From positions 1-58,727 of the forward strand of contig SYAZ01000045.1 of NCBI GenBank assembly GCA_005788815.1: a DNA stretch of 58,727 nt, written 5' to 3'. Below the pieces are notes generated by a model. The model saw nothing but the letters and a program-made list of their open reading frames with translations. It made no database searches and was not told the DNA's origin. Source of the DNA: Actinomycetota bacterium (GTDB lineage Bacteria > Actinomycetota > Acidimicrobiia > Acidimicrobiales > Ilumatobacteraceae). Made by a program: the position numbers and the translations under genes. The first letter of the stretch is position 1, and every line of letters starts with the position of its first letter. Shown piece after piece: positions 44,333 through 53,023 of this stretch.

Positions 44333-46015
44333 ATGAGTTCTATCGGCGACACCGCAGCCACGTTTTGTGCCACCTTGGTGGACGAATGGATTCGACAAGG
44401 GGTTCGCCACGCCATGGTTGCGCCCGGAAGCCGAAGCACGCCACTGGCAGTTGCCCTTGCGCGTCGAAACGAAATTGCGGTGCACATATTCCATGACGAG
44501 CGCAGTGCGTCTTTTGCCGCCATTGGAATAGCTCTGGCGCAGGGTCGCCCTGCGATCTTGCTGTGTACGTCTGGCACTGCCGCCACTCATTTTCATGGCG
44601 CTGTTGTTGAAGCGCATCAGAGCAATGTGCCAATCATTGTGTGTACGGCTGATAGGCCTCCCGAGTTGCGTGATGTAGGCGCTCCTCAAACTATTGATCA
44701 AACAAAACTCTTCGGATCTGCTGTGAGATGGAGTTACGACCCCGGAGTTCCGTCTGATGACGCACGGGGTTCGTGGCGTGCGCTTGCCGCGCGTAGTTAT
44801 GCCGAAAGTCTTGGCGCTCGGCCAGGTCCGGTGCACCTCAACCTCCCATTTAGAGAACCACTGGTTGGAAATGTGCAGGAGTTGCCTGCGGCGCGCGATG
44901 GTGCATGGTCACAAACTTTTCACGCTCAAGGCGTAGACCAATCTGTTATTACAAACATCGCCACGCACGTGACCGACAAGACCGGCATCATTGTTGCCGG
45001 TCGCGGTGCCTCGCGTGACGTTCTGACTCTCGCTAAAGCTTTGAATTGGCCTGTGTTCGCAGACCCACGCAGTGGTTTGAGAGAGTGTGACGAGTCTGTA
45101 GTTCTTGCATTCGATGGAATTGTGCGAGTGTCGCAGTTTGTTTCCACATACAAACCAGAAGTGGTGTTGTGGATCGGCGAACCACCGGCCTCCAAGGTGT
45201 TGGCGCAGTGGGTGTCCAGTCTTAACGCTTTTAAGGTTCATATCTCTAGTACGCCCTCGGTGATAGATCCTGCGCATTCAAATAGTTTGTCTGTGAGCGG
45301 CGATGTCGGATTGATGTGTGAACGACTCATTCCGCTTGTTCGTGCGTGCAGCAAAGAATGGGTACACGGTTGGCAGAAAGCCGAAACTGCGGCGCAAAAA
45401 GCAATTGCCGCTTGGACTACGGAAAACTTCTCCGAACCAACTGTGGCGAGAGTACTGACGTCGTCATTAGCTGTTGGTGGCCAGCTTGTTGTTTCCTCGT
45501 CCATGCCAATTCGAGATGTCGAGTGGTTCGGTTCGGTCACGGGCGGTGTCACTGTGCATTCGAACCGCGGAGCTAACGGCATTGATGGGGTGGTGAGTAC
45601 AGCTGTGGGTGTCGCGCTAGGTTCTGGTTCGCCAACTTCATTGCTTATTGGTGATGTTGCCCTGTTGCACGACGTGAATGGTCTACTAGCACTGAATCGA
45701 CGCGCCGTAGAGGTGTCCATTGTGGTGACGAACAACGATGGCGGATCAATTTTTTCATTCCTGCCGCAAGCAGAACATCTAGACCAGGCCACGTTTGAAC
45801 TGTTGTATGGAACTCCACACGGTGTCTCGTTTGAACATGTGGCAAAAACCTATGGGCTTTCGTACTTCTGCGCAAGTGATGAAGAGTCTTTGCGTTCTGC
45901 TCTCGCTCAATCGGGAACCAAGATTGTAGAAGTGGTGTTAGACCGTTCTGTGAATGTCAGTCAGCACGACGAATTGAACAGCAGCATTGCTGCAGCCGTT
46001 AGTGCTACGGCCTAA
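44333..46015 (+). CDS. menD: SEPHCHC synthase (MenD)
   Basis: 560 aa ThDP-dependent enzyme, the same size as E. coli MenD. It condenses isochorismate with 2-oxoglutarate. GSRSTPLAVALA, FHDERSASFAAIGIALA (ThDP glutamate), LCTSGTAATHFHGAVVEA, TADRPPELRDVGAPQTIDQ and the C-terminal ThDP motif region GDVALLHDVNGL with NNDGGSIFSFLPQ are MenD hallmarks. An open frame reaches back to 44015 but overlaps the divergent gene. Its stop overlaps the convergent menF gene by 11 bases. Confidence 0.95.
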   Translation: MSSIGDTAATFCATLVDEWIRQGVRHAMVAPGSRSTPLAVALARRNEIAVHIFHDERSASFAAIGIALAQGRPAILLCTSGTAATHFHGAVVEAHQSNVPIIVCTADRPPELRDVGAPQTIDQTKLFGSAVRWSYDPGVPSDDARGSWRALAARSYAESLGARPGPVHLNLPFREPLVGNVQELPAARDGAWSQTFHAQGVDQSVITNIATHVTDKTGIIVAGRGASRDVLTLAKALNWPVFADPRSGLRECDESVVLAFDGIVRVSQFVSTYKPEVVLWIGEPPASKVLAQWVSSLNAFKVHISSTPSVIDPAHSNSLSVSGDVGLMCERLIPLVRACSKEWVHGWQKAETAAQKAIAAWTTENFSEPTVARVLTSSLAVGGQLVVSSSMPIRDVEWFGSVTGGVTVHSNRGANGIDGVVSTAVGVALGSGSPTSLLIGDVALLHDVNGLLALNRRAVEVSIVVTNNDGGSIFSFLPQAEHLDQATFELLYGTPHGVSFEHVAKTYGLSYFCASDEESLRSALAQSGTKIVEVVLDRSVNVSQHDELNSSIAAAVSATA

Positions 46016-47231
46016 CGATGGCAGACAGCATCGCTTGAAACTTTGCCTGAGTCTCGGCGAGTTCTGAATAGGGATTGCTGTCTGCAACTATTCCGCCTCC
46101 TGCGAACAAGCGAGCACTCCGACGATCGGATGACAACTCTGCACAGCGAATGGTGACTGCAAAGCATCCGTCGCCGTCTCTGTTCATCCAGCCAACGGCC
46201 CCGCCATAAAAGTTTCGGTCCATCTCTTCGTGTTCAGAGATGAAATCGATTGCATCAGAAGAGGGAAACCCGCCTAATGCGGGCGTTGGGCAGAGTGCTT
46301 GTACGAGAGTAAACACATGTGCCGGAGGGTCATGCAGTGCGCCTTCAATGGCTGTGCCAAGGTGCTGCACGTTTGCCACGGTCACGATGGATGGCTCTGC
46401 CTCCCAGTCAAGATAAGAACAGTGGGGTAGCAACGTGTCGTGCACCATGTCGATGACGACACGATGTTCCAATTGATCTTTCGTGCTTGCAATCAAGGCT
46501 TCGGCTAACGCTGCATCTGTCTCTGCATCACCTGAACGTGGTGCAGTTCCTGCAAGCGGATGACTGCGAACTGTTCGGCCCGTTACCTCGACAAGCAGTT
46601 CTGGTGAAGCACCGATCATGTTGTTAATGCAGTATCGATAGCTGCTCCCAAATAGGGCCCGTAGTCGCAATAGAACTGCATGGGTGTCAATGGGGTCGTC
46701 TGCGTGCACTTCAATGTCTCTAGCAATGACAGCCTTGCGCAACAATCCGGCACGTACAGCATCACGAGCGGCTGTGACGGTATCTAGATAGCGACCAACA
46801 GGCATGACAGGCGACACCCGATATGAGTTGCTGGACGGACGCGGTGGTCGTGAATCATTGCTGCTCTCTAGAAGAGTACGAAGCGATTCATCTGTGAGGT
46901 CGTCTTCAGAATCGCTGACGACAGTCATGGTTGCTGAACCATCGGGGTGCTTTGTCAATGTGAGACCCATCAGGAGAAAAACCGAAGGGGTCTTGGGCAA
47001 AAAAGGAACAAGGCCAAATGCAATCGGTGTTGCCAGATTTGATTCAGTTGGTTGCGAATGACGCGACAAAGTCAATTCGCTTAGTACTGCATGCATGGCG
47101 TCAGAGTTAGTGCGAATAATCTCGTTTCGACCCGCAGAACCGAAGCCGCTTTTTACAAACAGCACTCCATCGCCGCCACACACTGCATTCAGATCGAAAT
47201 CTGTAGAGACTGTGATCGTGCGGTAGATCAT
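46005..47231 (-). CDS. menF: Isochorismate synthase (MenF-type)
   Basis: 408 aa chorismate-utilising enzyme. SPELLVEVTGRTVRSHPLAGTAPR, HRVVIDMVHD, VQHLGTAIEG, LCPTPALGGFP and EEMDRNFYGGAVGW with a final IRCAEL segment define the isochorismate synthase group. It converts chorismate to isochorismate, the substrate of MenD. ATG 47231 overlaps the stop of the methyltransferase gene (ATGA), so it is the second gene of a menG-menF operon. Confidence 0.9.
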   Translation of the reverse strand: MIYRTITVSTDFDLNAVCGGDGVLFVKSGFGSAGRNEIIRTNSDAMHAVLSELTLSRHSQPTESNLATPIAFGLVPFLPKTPSVFLLMGLTLTKHPDGSATMTVVSDSEDDLTDESLRTLLESSNDSRPPRPSSNSYRVSPVMPVGRYLDTVTAARDAVRAGLLRKAVIARDIEVHADDPIDTHAVLLRLRALFGSSYRYCINNMIGASPELLVEVTGRTVRSHPLAGTAPRSGDAETDAALAEALIASTKDQLEHRVVIDMVHDTLLPHCSYLDWEAEPSIVTVANVQHLGTAIEGALHDPPAHVFTLVQALCPTPALGGFPSSDAIDFISEHEEMDRNFYGGAVGWMNRDGDGCFAVTIRCAELSSDRRSARLFAGGGIVADSNPYSELAETQAKFQAMLSAIVRP

Positions 47232-47953
47232 GGGTTTCGAGTGCCCACCATTAACTGTGTGAGTCCACCAGATAGTTGCGTGTGGGTTGCATCTGCAAAG
47301 CCTGCTGTTTGCAACATCTTCAACAACTCGTGTCGTTCAGGCAAGTACGCCACGCTGCGGGGCAAATAGCGGTACGCAGGGCCATCGCTAAGAAGCGCGC
47401 CAATACGCGGAACAACTTTTCCGAAGTAGATCTTGTTTCCGAATCGAATGAGGCGGCTGTGTGGAACACCGACGTCTAGTAACGCGACGCGTCCACCTGG
47501 CTTGATGGTGCGTGCACATTCAGCAAAAAAAGTTGGTAAGTCGACCAGGTTGCGTAAGGCAAACCCACAGATGATGCCATCGACTGAATGGTCGGGTACT
47601 GGAAGTCGAAGAATGTCAGCTTGAGCGCGCGGCGCATTGCTTCTGTCGGCACTTAGCATGCCAAACGACAAATCCATGGCAATGGGTTGTAACTTTTCGC
47701 GACGCAAATCAATACACAAGTCACCGGTACCAGCAGCAAGATCGAGAACAAGTGAGCCTGGAGCGAGTTGAAGGTCTTTCACCGCACGTTTACGCCACCG
47801 AACATCAAGACGAAAAGTCATCACTCGATTGACGAGGTCGTAACGAGGCGCAATGGCGTCGAACATGGACTGCACCATGCGCGCCTTGTCTTCGCCTTCA
47901 GGAAGGGATTGTGTGTCCCACGTTGGCCGAGGGGTGGGGTCTGGAGTGGTCAC
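47228..47953 (-). CDS. menG: Demethylmenaquinone methyltransferase (MenG/UbiE)
   Basis: 241 aa. MFDAIAPRYDLVNRVMTFRLDVRWR at the N terminus and SAM motif LDLAAGTGDLCIDL (near residue 70), followed by GFALRNLVD, are the UbiE/MenG signatures. It carries out the last step of menaquinone synthesis, C-methylation of demethylmenaquinone. Start GTG 47953 has TAGCCT six bases upstream. Confidence 0.93.
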   Translation of the reverse strand: MTTPDPTPRPTWDTQSLPEGEDKARMVQSMFDAIAPRYDLVNRVMTFRLDVRWRKRAVKDLQLAPGSLVLDLAAGTGDLCIDLRREKLQPIAMDLSFGMLSADRSNAPRAQADILRLPVPDHSVDGIICGFALRNLVDLPTFFAECARTIKPGGRVALLDVGVPHSRLIRFGNKIYFGKVVPRIGALLSDGPAYRYLPRSVAYLPERHELLKMLQTAGFADATHTQLSGGLTQLMVGTRNP

Positions 47954-47959
47954 AGGGCA

Positions 47960-47965
47960 AGGCTA
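47960..47965 (-). promoter_or_regulatory. -10 hexamer TAGCCT, leaderless
   Basis: TAGCCT, six bases (TGCCCT), GTG 47953 on the minus strand, for the menG-menF pair. Confidence 0.65.
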
Positions 47966-48060
47966 TTGCTCGGAAACAGTGCAGACAGACTCTTGACTCG
48001 CAGACATTGGTCACGGGGCACAAGAATGAGTAAAACCGCTGTGTCAATTGGAGGCACCCC

Positions 48061-49299
48061 ATGATTGATTTCACCCTTGCACCAGAACACGAAGCAATTC
48101 GTCTCAAAGTTCGCGACTTTATTGACAACGTGATTAAGCCTGCCATGGAACCATTTGGTCATCGCGACGACATGGCGCCTGAGATGCATGCAGAGTACGT
48201 GCGCGAATTGATTGGTCTTCGTAAGAAGGCTGTAGAAGTGGGGCTCTGGTTGCCACACATGCCAAAAGAGTGGGGCGGTATGGGCCTTGGGCACGTTGCT
48301 CTGGCAATGGTGCAAGCAGAAGCAGCAAAGACACGCGTGGGGCCATGGGTGTTCAACTGTCAAGCTCCCGATGAAGGAAACATGCATACCTTGCTTCACT
48401 GGGCAACCGATGAGCAAAAGGAGAAGTACCTCAAGCCATTGGTGAATGGAGTGTCGTCTTCTTGTTTCGCGATGACTGAACCAGAAGTTGCAGGATCTGA
48501 CCCAACATTGATTCGTACACACGGAATCAAAGATGGTGACGAGTGGATCATCAACGGTCACAAATGGTTTATCTCTGGCGCACGCCGCGCCAAGTTTGCG
48601 ATTCTGATTGCCCGCACCGAAATGGATGTGCCTGAAGGATCTCGTGGTGCAAACACTGCTTTCATCATCGATCTCCCAAGCAAGGGCTGGAACGATGTGC
48701 GCGAAGTGGAGACAATGCACGGCGCCACAGGACACTCTGAAATTGTCCTTGAAGACTTACGTGTTCATGACTCACAAATTCTTGGTGGTCGTGGCAACGG
48801 ACACCGTCTTGGTCAGTACCGACTCGGACCAGCGCGTCTTGCGCATTGCATGCGCTGGGTGGCACAAGCAGAGACCGCGCTCGACATGATGGTGGATCGT
48901 TCACTTAATCGTTACTCGCATGGTTCGCTACTTGCAGAAAAGCAAGGAGTTCAGTGGTTAATTGCTGATTCGGCAATGGAGTTGTACCAATGCAAGCTCA
49001 TGATTTTGCATGCTGCTTCAAAGATTGATGCCGGAACTGATTTCCGTCAAGAAGTTTCCATGGCGAAGCACTTTGTGGCCAATAGCTTGAACCGCATTAT
49101 CGACCGTGCGATTCAAGTGCACGGAGCATTGGGGTACTCAACAGACACTCCGCTTGCTGGCATGGCACAAAACGCACGTTGGGCTCGCTTTGCTGATGGT
49201 GCAGACGAAATTCACCAGATGCGTATCGCCGAGATCACCATCAAAGCATTCACAGATACCGGAACCACTCGTACCGCTACGGGTGACTTGCCGATCTAA
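48061..49299 (+). CDS. Acyl-CoA dehydrogenase
   Basis: 412 aa FAD enzyme. N-terminal helical domain, CFAMTEPEVAGSDPTLI (FAD contact), GHKWFISGARRAKFAILIAR beta domain, and the C-terminal QVHGALGYSTDTPLAGMAQNARWARFADGADEIH. The layout is of the larger ACAD10/11-like group common in actinobacteria. It introduces the alpha-beta double bond in an acyl-CoA. ATG 48061 has GGAGG eight bases upstream, so it is a leadered gene. Confidence 0.92.
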   Translation: MIDFTLAPEHEAIRLKVRDFIDNVIKPAMEPFGHRDDMAPEMHAEYVRELIGLRKKAVEVGLWLPHMPKEWGGMGLGHVALAMVQAEAAKTRVGPWVFNCQAPDEGNMHTLLHWATDEQKEKYLKPLVNGVSSSCFAMTEPEVAGSDPTLIRTHGIKDGDEWIINGHKWFISGARRAKFAILIARTEMDVPEGSRGANTAFIIDLPSKGWNDVREVETMHGATGHSEIVLEDLRVHDSQILGGRGNGHRLGQYRLGPARLAHCMRWVAQAETALDMMVDRSLNRYSHGSLLAEKQGVQWLIADSAMELYQCKLMILHAASKIDAGTDFRQEVSMAKHFVANSLNRIIDRAIQVHGALGYSTDTPLAGMAQNARWARFADGADEIHQMRIAEITIKAFTDTGTTRTATGDLPI

Positions 49300-49308
49300 A
49301 TATCTGGA

Positions 49309-50949
49309 TTACCGCGCAGCGTCGAGGGCGGTTTGTTTCGCCCATCGATAATCGGCCTTGCCTGCAGGCGAGCGAACAATGGCTGGTACGAATACAAACG
49401 CTTTCGGCAATTTGTAGCGCGCAATGTGGTGCTCTGCTTCCGTGAGTAACGCTTGCTCGTTTGGCTGAGCACCATCTTTTAGTCGTACTACAGCTACTAC
49501 TTCGTTGCCCCAACGTTCGCTCGGGCGTCCAGCAACAACGCAGTCGTACACATCGGGATGCGCTTTGACAGCAGCTTCCACTTCTTCGGCGAAGATTTTC
49601 TCTCCACCAGAGTTGATGGTGACAGAGTCGCGTCCGTGTACTTCGATCATGTTGTCTGCTGTGAGGCGAGCGCGGTCACCAGGAACTACATAGCGAACTC
49701 CGTTGACAACGGGATATGTCTTTTTGGTCTTTGCCTCGTCGTGCAAATAGCCCAGTGCTAAGCGTCCGCTTTTGGCCAACCATCCAAGGTCGTCGTGGCC
49801 AGCTTCAAGTTCACGAGAGAGGTCTTCAGACAAGATGTGATTTTGAGGCGCTAATGGAAACGCGCCTGTAGTCGAAGATTCACCTGTTGCAACTTGCGAG
49901 AGTTGTCCGCCTGCTTCAGACGAGCCAAGTCCGTCAACAACCATGACGTTTGGTAGGTGAGAGTGGAACTCCACCTTCAGATGCGCAGAGAGCGGAGCGC
50001 CACCCGACAAAATGGAGAGCAGCGATGACAAGTCGTGATTGCTGGCGGCAAGACCATCGAGCAGCGGCCTTGCAAAAGCGTCACCAACAATCAGCAAAAA
50101 GTTTGCACGTTCGGCTTCAATGATTCCCCAGATGTCGTCGGCGTCTAGGCGATCCGGCTGCGACTGAACAATGATGGTGCCACCGGACAACCATGTACGC
50201 ATGGCAATCCAATGTGCGGCGCCATGCATGAATGGCGGACTCGGAACAGCACGCAGCGCGCCCGCTGCTTCTGCAACAAACTCTTCTACTGTTGCAGCGG
50301 TTTTTGACCCACCAAAACATTCGACAACTGCGTCAGCATTTCGCCATAAAACACCCTTTGGCATGCCGGTTGTTCCACCCGTGTACAAGATGTACAAATC
50401 ATCGCCGTGATAGCCCGCGACAGGTTTTGTGCTGGGTGATTGAGTGAGCGCATCTTCGTACCAAATCGCACCATCGAGCAATGGGTTTCCCGAGGAGTCG
50501 GGCACTTGAATGACAACACGCAGATTCGGCAGCATTGGCCGGACTGCTGCAAGCAATGGTGCAAACCGAGAGTGCACGATGCATGCAGAGGCGTTTGAGT
50601 CTGTGAGCAGATACTCAAGTTCTTCTGCCACATATCGATAGTTCACGTTGAACGGCGCAACACGAGCTTTCCAAGAACCGAGCATGGCTTCAAGGTATTC
50701 ATTGCCGTTGTGAAGGTAGATGGCCAGGTGATCTTGGCCAGATTCCCAGTTCAGTAACGAATCACGTTCGGTCTGGCAGCCAAGTCCTTGTGAGGCCAAG
50801 TAGTTAGCTAGTTGGCGAGTGCGCAGTGTGATGTCATTCCATGTGAAACGCTTCTCGCGAAAAATGAGGCACTCCTCATCTGGTCGTGTGGCCGCTATGG
50901 CTTCATGAATTTCGGCGATGCTAAGAACTGCGGGTGGGAAGAGCGACAT
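49309..50949 (-). CDS. Acyl-CoA synthetase (AMP-forming)
   Basis: 546 aa. LYTGGTTGMPKGVLWRN (P-loop, with the variant GGTTG), the GSSEAGG segment, VHGRDSVTINSGGEKIFAEEVE and the terminal PAGKADYRW lysine. The TGGTTGMPKGV form with an SSEAGG motif is typical of actinobacterial FadD-like enzymes linked to sterol or long-chain acid catabolism. It is convergent with the acyl-CoA dehydrogenase, a likely partner in beta-oxidation. ATG 50949 has TATCGT six bases upstream. Confidence 0.9.
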   Translation of the reverse strand: MSLFPPAVLSIAEIHEAIAATRPDEECLIFREKRFTWNDITLRTRQLANYLASQGLGCQTERDSLLNWESGQDHLAIYLHNGNEYLEAMLGSWKARVAPFNVNYRYVAEELEYLLTDSNASACIVHSRFAPLLAAVRPMLPNLRVVIQVPDSSGNPLLDGAIWYEDALTQSPSTKPVAGYHGDDLYILYTGGTTGMPKGVLWRNADAVVECFGGSKTAATVEEFVAEAAGALRAVPSPPFMHGAAHWIAMRTWLSGGTIIVQSQPDRLDADDIWGIIEAERANFLLIVGDAFARPLLDGLAASNHDLSSLLSILSGGAPLSAHLKVEFHSHLPNVMVVDGLGSSEAGGQLSQVATGESSTTGAFPLAPQNHILSEDLSRELEAGHDDLGWLAKSGRLALGYLHDEAKTKKTYPVVNGVRYVVPGDRARLTADNMIEVHGRDSVTINSGGEKIFAEEVEAAVKAHPDVYDCVVAGRPSERWGNEVVAVVRLKDGAQPNEQALLTEAEHHIARYKLPKAFVFVPAIVRSPAGKADYRWAKQTALDAAR

Positions 50950-50955
50950 AGATGA

Positions 50956-50965
50956 ACGATAACCT
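50956..50965. promoter_or_regulatory. Overlapping divergent -10 boxes TATCGT/TAACCT
   Basis: On the minus strand TATCGT (50961-50956) lies six bases before ATG 50949. On the plus strand TAACCT (50960-50965) can drive the F420 enzyme, whose AAGGAGG ribosome site is in the resulting leader. The two boxes share two bases. Confidence 0.55.
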
Positions 50966-50984
50966 CGACATACAAGGAGGGACT

Positions 50985-51959
50985 ATGTCGAACAATTCCC
51001 ACAGCCCGTTATTCGGAGTATTCATTCCACAAGGCTGGAAGATGGAACTTGCTGGCATTGAAGGTGCTCAAGCCCAATGGCAGACATCGGTTGATGTGGC
51101 GGTACTTGCTGAGAAACTTGGGTACGACTCGATTTGGGTATACGACCACTTCCACAATGTTCCTAAGCCTGCTCAAGAAGCAGTGTTTGAATGTTGGACC
51201 ACTATTGCTGCCATTAGTCAGCGCACGAGCCGCATCAGGCTCGGACAGATGGTGGGCTGTAACAGTTATCGCAACCCAGGCCTCTTAGCAAAGATCACTT
51301 CCACAGTCGATGTCATCTCTGGTGGTCGTCTCGACTGGGGTATCGGGGCTGGTTGGTACGAAAGCGAATACAAGGGCTACGGATACGAGTTTGCCAAGCC
51401 ATCTGATCGCATCGGAATGTTGCGCGAGACAGTTGAGATCGTGAAGTCAATGTGGACAAACGCAGAGACAAACTACGACGGCAAGTACTACAAGATGTCT
51501 CGCGCGAATTGTGACCCTAAGCCATTGCAGCAGCCAACTCCTCCCGTGTGGATTGGTGGCGGTGGTGAGCAGTTGACCCTGCGAGTTGTTGCCCAACATG
51601 CTGATGTCTCAAACTTTGGTAGCTCGCTCGAAGAGTTCATAAAAAAGCGCGCAATTCTTCAGGATCATTGCCGCATCATCGGTCGAGACGAAGACACCAT
51701 TCGCAAAACTATTTCTAGCGAAGTATTCATTCGTGAAACTGAAAAAGAAATTATTGAGGCCGGGTCGAAGAATCTTTGGGGTGAACCTGCAGAGTCATGG
51801 CGAGCCAAGGCTCTGGTGGGCACGCCAGAGCAGGTGAGCGAAAAGATCCAGAAGTATTTAGATGCGGATTGCACCGGATTCATTCCGTGGTGTGCTGATT
51901 ACCCGTCAACCGAGACTCTTGAACTATTTGCGACGAAAGTGATTTCCAACTTTCGCTAA
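50985..51959 (+). CDS. LLM-class F420-dependent oxidoreductase (Rv1855c-like)
   Basis: 324 aa. ATG 50985 follows AAGGAGG at normal spacing, so the upstream ATG 50952 is rejected. LFGVFIPQGWKM, GYDSIWVYDHFHN, RIRLGQMVGCNSYRNP, GIGAGWYESEYKGYG and PPVWIGGGGEQLTLR are typical of the F420-dependent Rv1855c-type subgroup. The substrate is unknown. It shares its promoter region with the divergent acyl-CoA synthetase. Confidence 0.9.
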   Translation: MSNNSHSPLFGVFIPQGWKMELAGIEGAQAQWQTSVDVAVLAEKLGYDSIWVYDHFHNVPKPAQEAVFECWTTIAAISQRTSRIRLGQMVGCNSYRNPGLLAKITSTVDVISGGRLDWGIGAGWYESEYKGYGYEFAKPSDRIGMLRETVEIVKSMWTNAETNYDGKYYKMSRANCDPKPLQQPTPPVWIGGGGEQLTLRVVAQHADVSNFGSSLEEFIKKRAILQDHCRIIGRDEDTIRKTISSEVFIRETEKEIIEAGSKNLWGEPAESWRAKALVGTPEQVSEKIQKYLDADCTGFIPWCADYPSTETLELFATKVISNFR

Positions 51960-51966
51960 AAGTTAG

Positions 51967-52428
51967 TTACCCAGCGAAGTACTGGAAGATAACTTCCGCG
52001 ACGCACGACGGCTTTGAAGCACCCTCGCACTCGAAGGTGGCCTCGAGGGTGACGCGTGCGCCGCCTGCTGTGTCTTCAACTGTAAGAAGCTTGAAGCCTG
52101 CACGAATCTGTGATCCGACTTTTACAGGGGCGATGAAACGAACCTTGTTTGCGCCGTAGTTCACGCCCATTGCAATGCCACCAACGGTGAATGCCTGAGG
52201 AAGAAGTACAGGCCCGAGGGACAAAGTGAGATAACCGTGTGCGATAGGGCCGCCAAAAGGACCGGCATTTGCTTTTTCAACATCAATGTGAATCCACTGG
52301 AAGTCTCCGGTGGCTTCTGCAAACTTGTTAACACGCTCCTGCGAGACGTCCATGTACTCGGAGTATCCGAGGTGTTCGCCGATAAGGCCTTTTAGTGCTT
52401 CGATGGATTCAATATGTCGTGGTGCCAT
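51967..52428 (-). CDS. MaoC-like (R)-specific enoyl-CoA hydratase
   Basis: 153 aa single hot-dog domain. The catalytic pair is Asp in FAEATGDFQWIHID and His in the same segment, with GPFGGPIAHGYLTLSL downstream, the MaoC hydratase-2 motif. It hydrates enoyl-CoA to (R)-3-hydroxyacyl-CoA. TGACACACT lies six bases before ATG 52428, the same sequence as before the next gene. It may extend the beta-oxidation set of the region. Confidence 0.9.
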   Translation of the reverse strand: MAPRHIESIEALKGLIGEHLGYSEYMDVSQERVNKFAEATGDFQWIHIDVEKANAGPFGGPIAHGYLTLSLGPVLLPQAFTVGGIAMGVNYGANKVRFIAPVKVGSQIRAGFKLLTVEDTAGGARVTLEATFECEGASKPSCVAEVIFQYFAG

Positions 52429-52462
52429 GTACTTAGTGTGTCACAGGGCGAGGTGCCAAGGA

Positions 52463-52903
52463 TTAACGGAGCCATCTTTTGACATATTGCTGGGTCATGG
52501 AGTGAAGCAGGAGAGCCACCAAAGCCGCGTCGAAAAGAAATCCAATGGTGTCGCCCCCTGTGAGGACCCAGCTCGTATCGCCGTAGTTGGTTTGAAGGGT
52601 AATTAATTGACGAGCGACAAAGGGAGAGAAGGATGCGGCTACAGCAAGAACCCATCCAAGACGTTTACCGTTGGCCATCAGGTATGCGCCAGCGATGTAT
52701 GCAACCACCATGCAGAGGGCAAACAGCAGGTTTAAGCCACCCAGTAGCCGTAAAAAGCCGATTTCTCCAGATCTGTCGAGCAATGCGATGACTGCGAAAG
52801 CCCCATCGATGTAGAGAAGGAACATCGCGATGGCAAGCGTTTGAGGGTGCATGCGGTCGAACCACTTTTTCGGATCCAAGTTTTTGAATGCATAAGAAAA
52901 CAT
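52463..52903 (-). CDS. Small four-helix membrane protein, unknown
   Basis: 146 aa with four predicted helices (about 25-45, 55-78, 82-100, 115-135). A polar N terminus FKNLDPKKWFDRMHPQTL precedes helix 1. I do not recognise a family; some actinobacterial proteins of this type are annotated only as hypothetical membrane proteins. TGACACACT with a six-base spacer precedes ATG 52903, mirroring the maoC-like gene downstream, so the two may be co-regulated though each has its own box. Confidence 0.7.
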   Translation of the reverse strand: MFSYAFKNLDPKKWFDRMHPQTLAIAMFLLYIDGAFAVIALLDRSGEIGFLRLLGGLNLLFALCMVVAYIAGAYLMANGKRLGWVLAVAASFSPFVARQLITLQTNYGDTSWVLTGGDTIGFLFDAALVALLLHSMTQQYVKRWLR

Positions 52904-52984
52904 GTCTTCAGTGTGTCAGGTGCGATGGGTGTTTGTGAAGGACCATTCTGTTTTTACAGTCAGCAAAAGAGTGAAGATTCATTA

Positions 52985-53006
52985 TTTTGCACACTGCAGT
53001 GCAAAA
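52985..53006. promoter_or_regulatory. Inverted repeat upstream of era
   Basis: TTTTGCAC and GTGCAAAA form a perfect eight-base inverted repeat around ACTGCA. It ends five bases before the era -10 box TACATT, covering the expected -35 region, so it could be an operator. Confidence 0.45.
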
Positions 53007-53011
53007 GTCAC

Positions 53012-53017
53012 TACATT
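53012..53017 (+). promoter_or_regulatory. -10 hexamer TACATT, leaderless
   Basis: TACATT, six bases (GTTGTT), GTG 53024. It decides the era start against a longer open frame. Confidence 0.65.
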
Positions 53018-53023
53018 GTTGTT

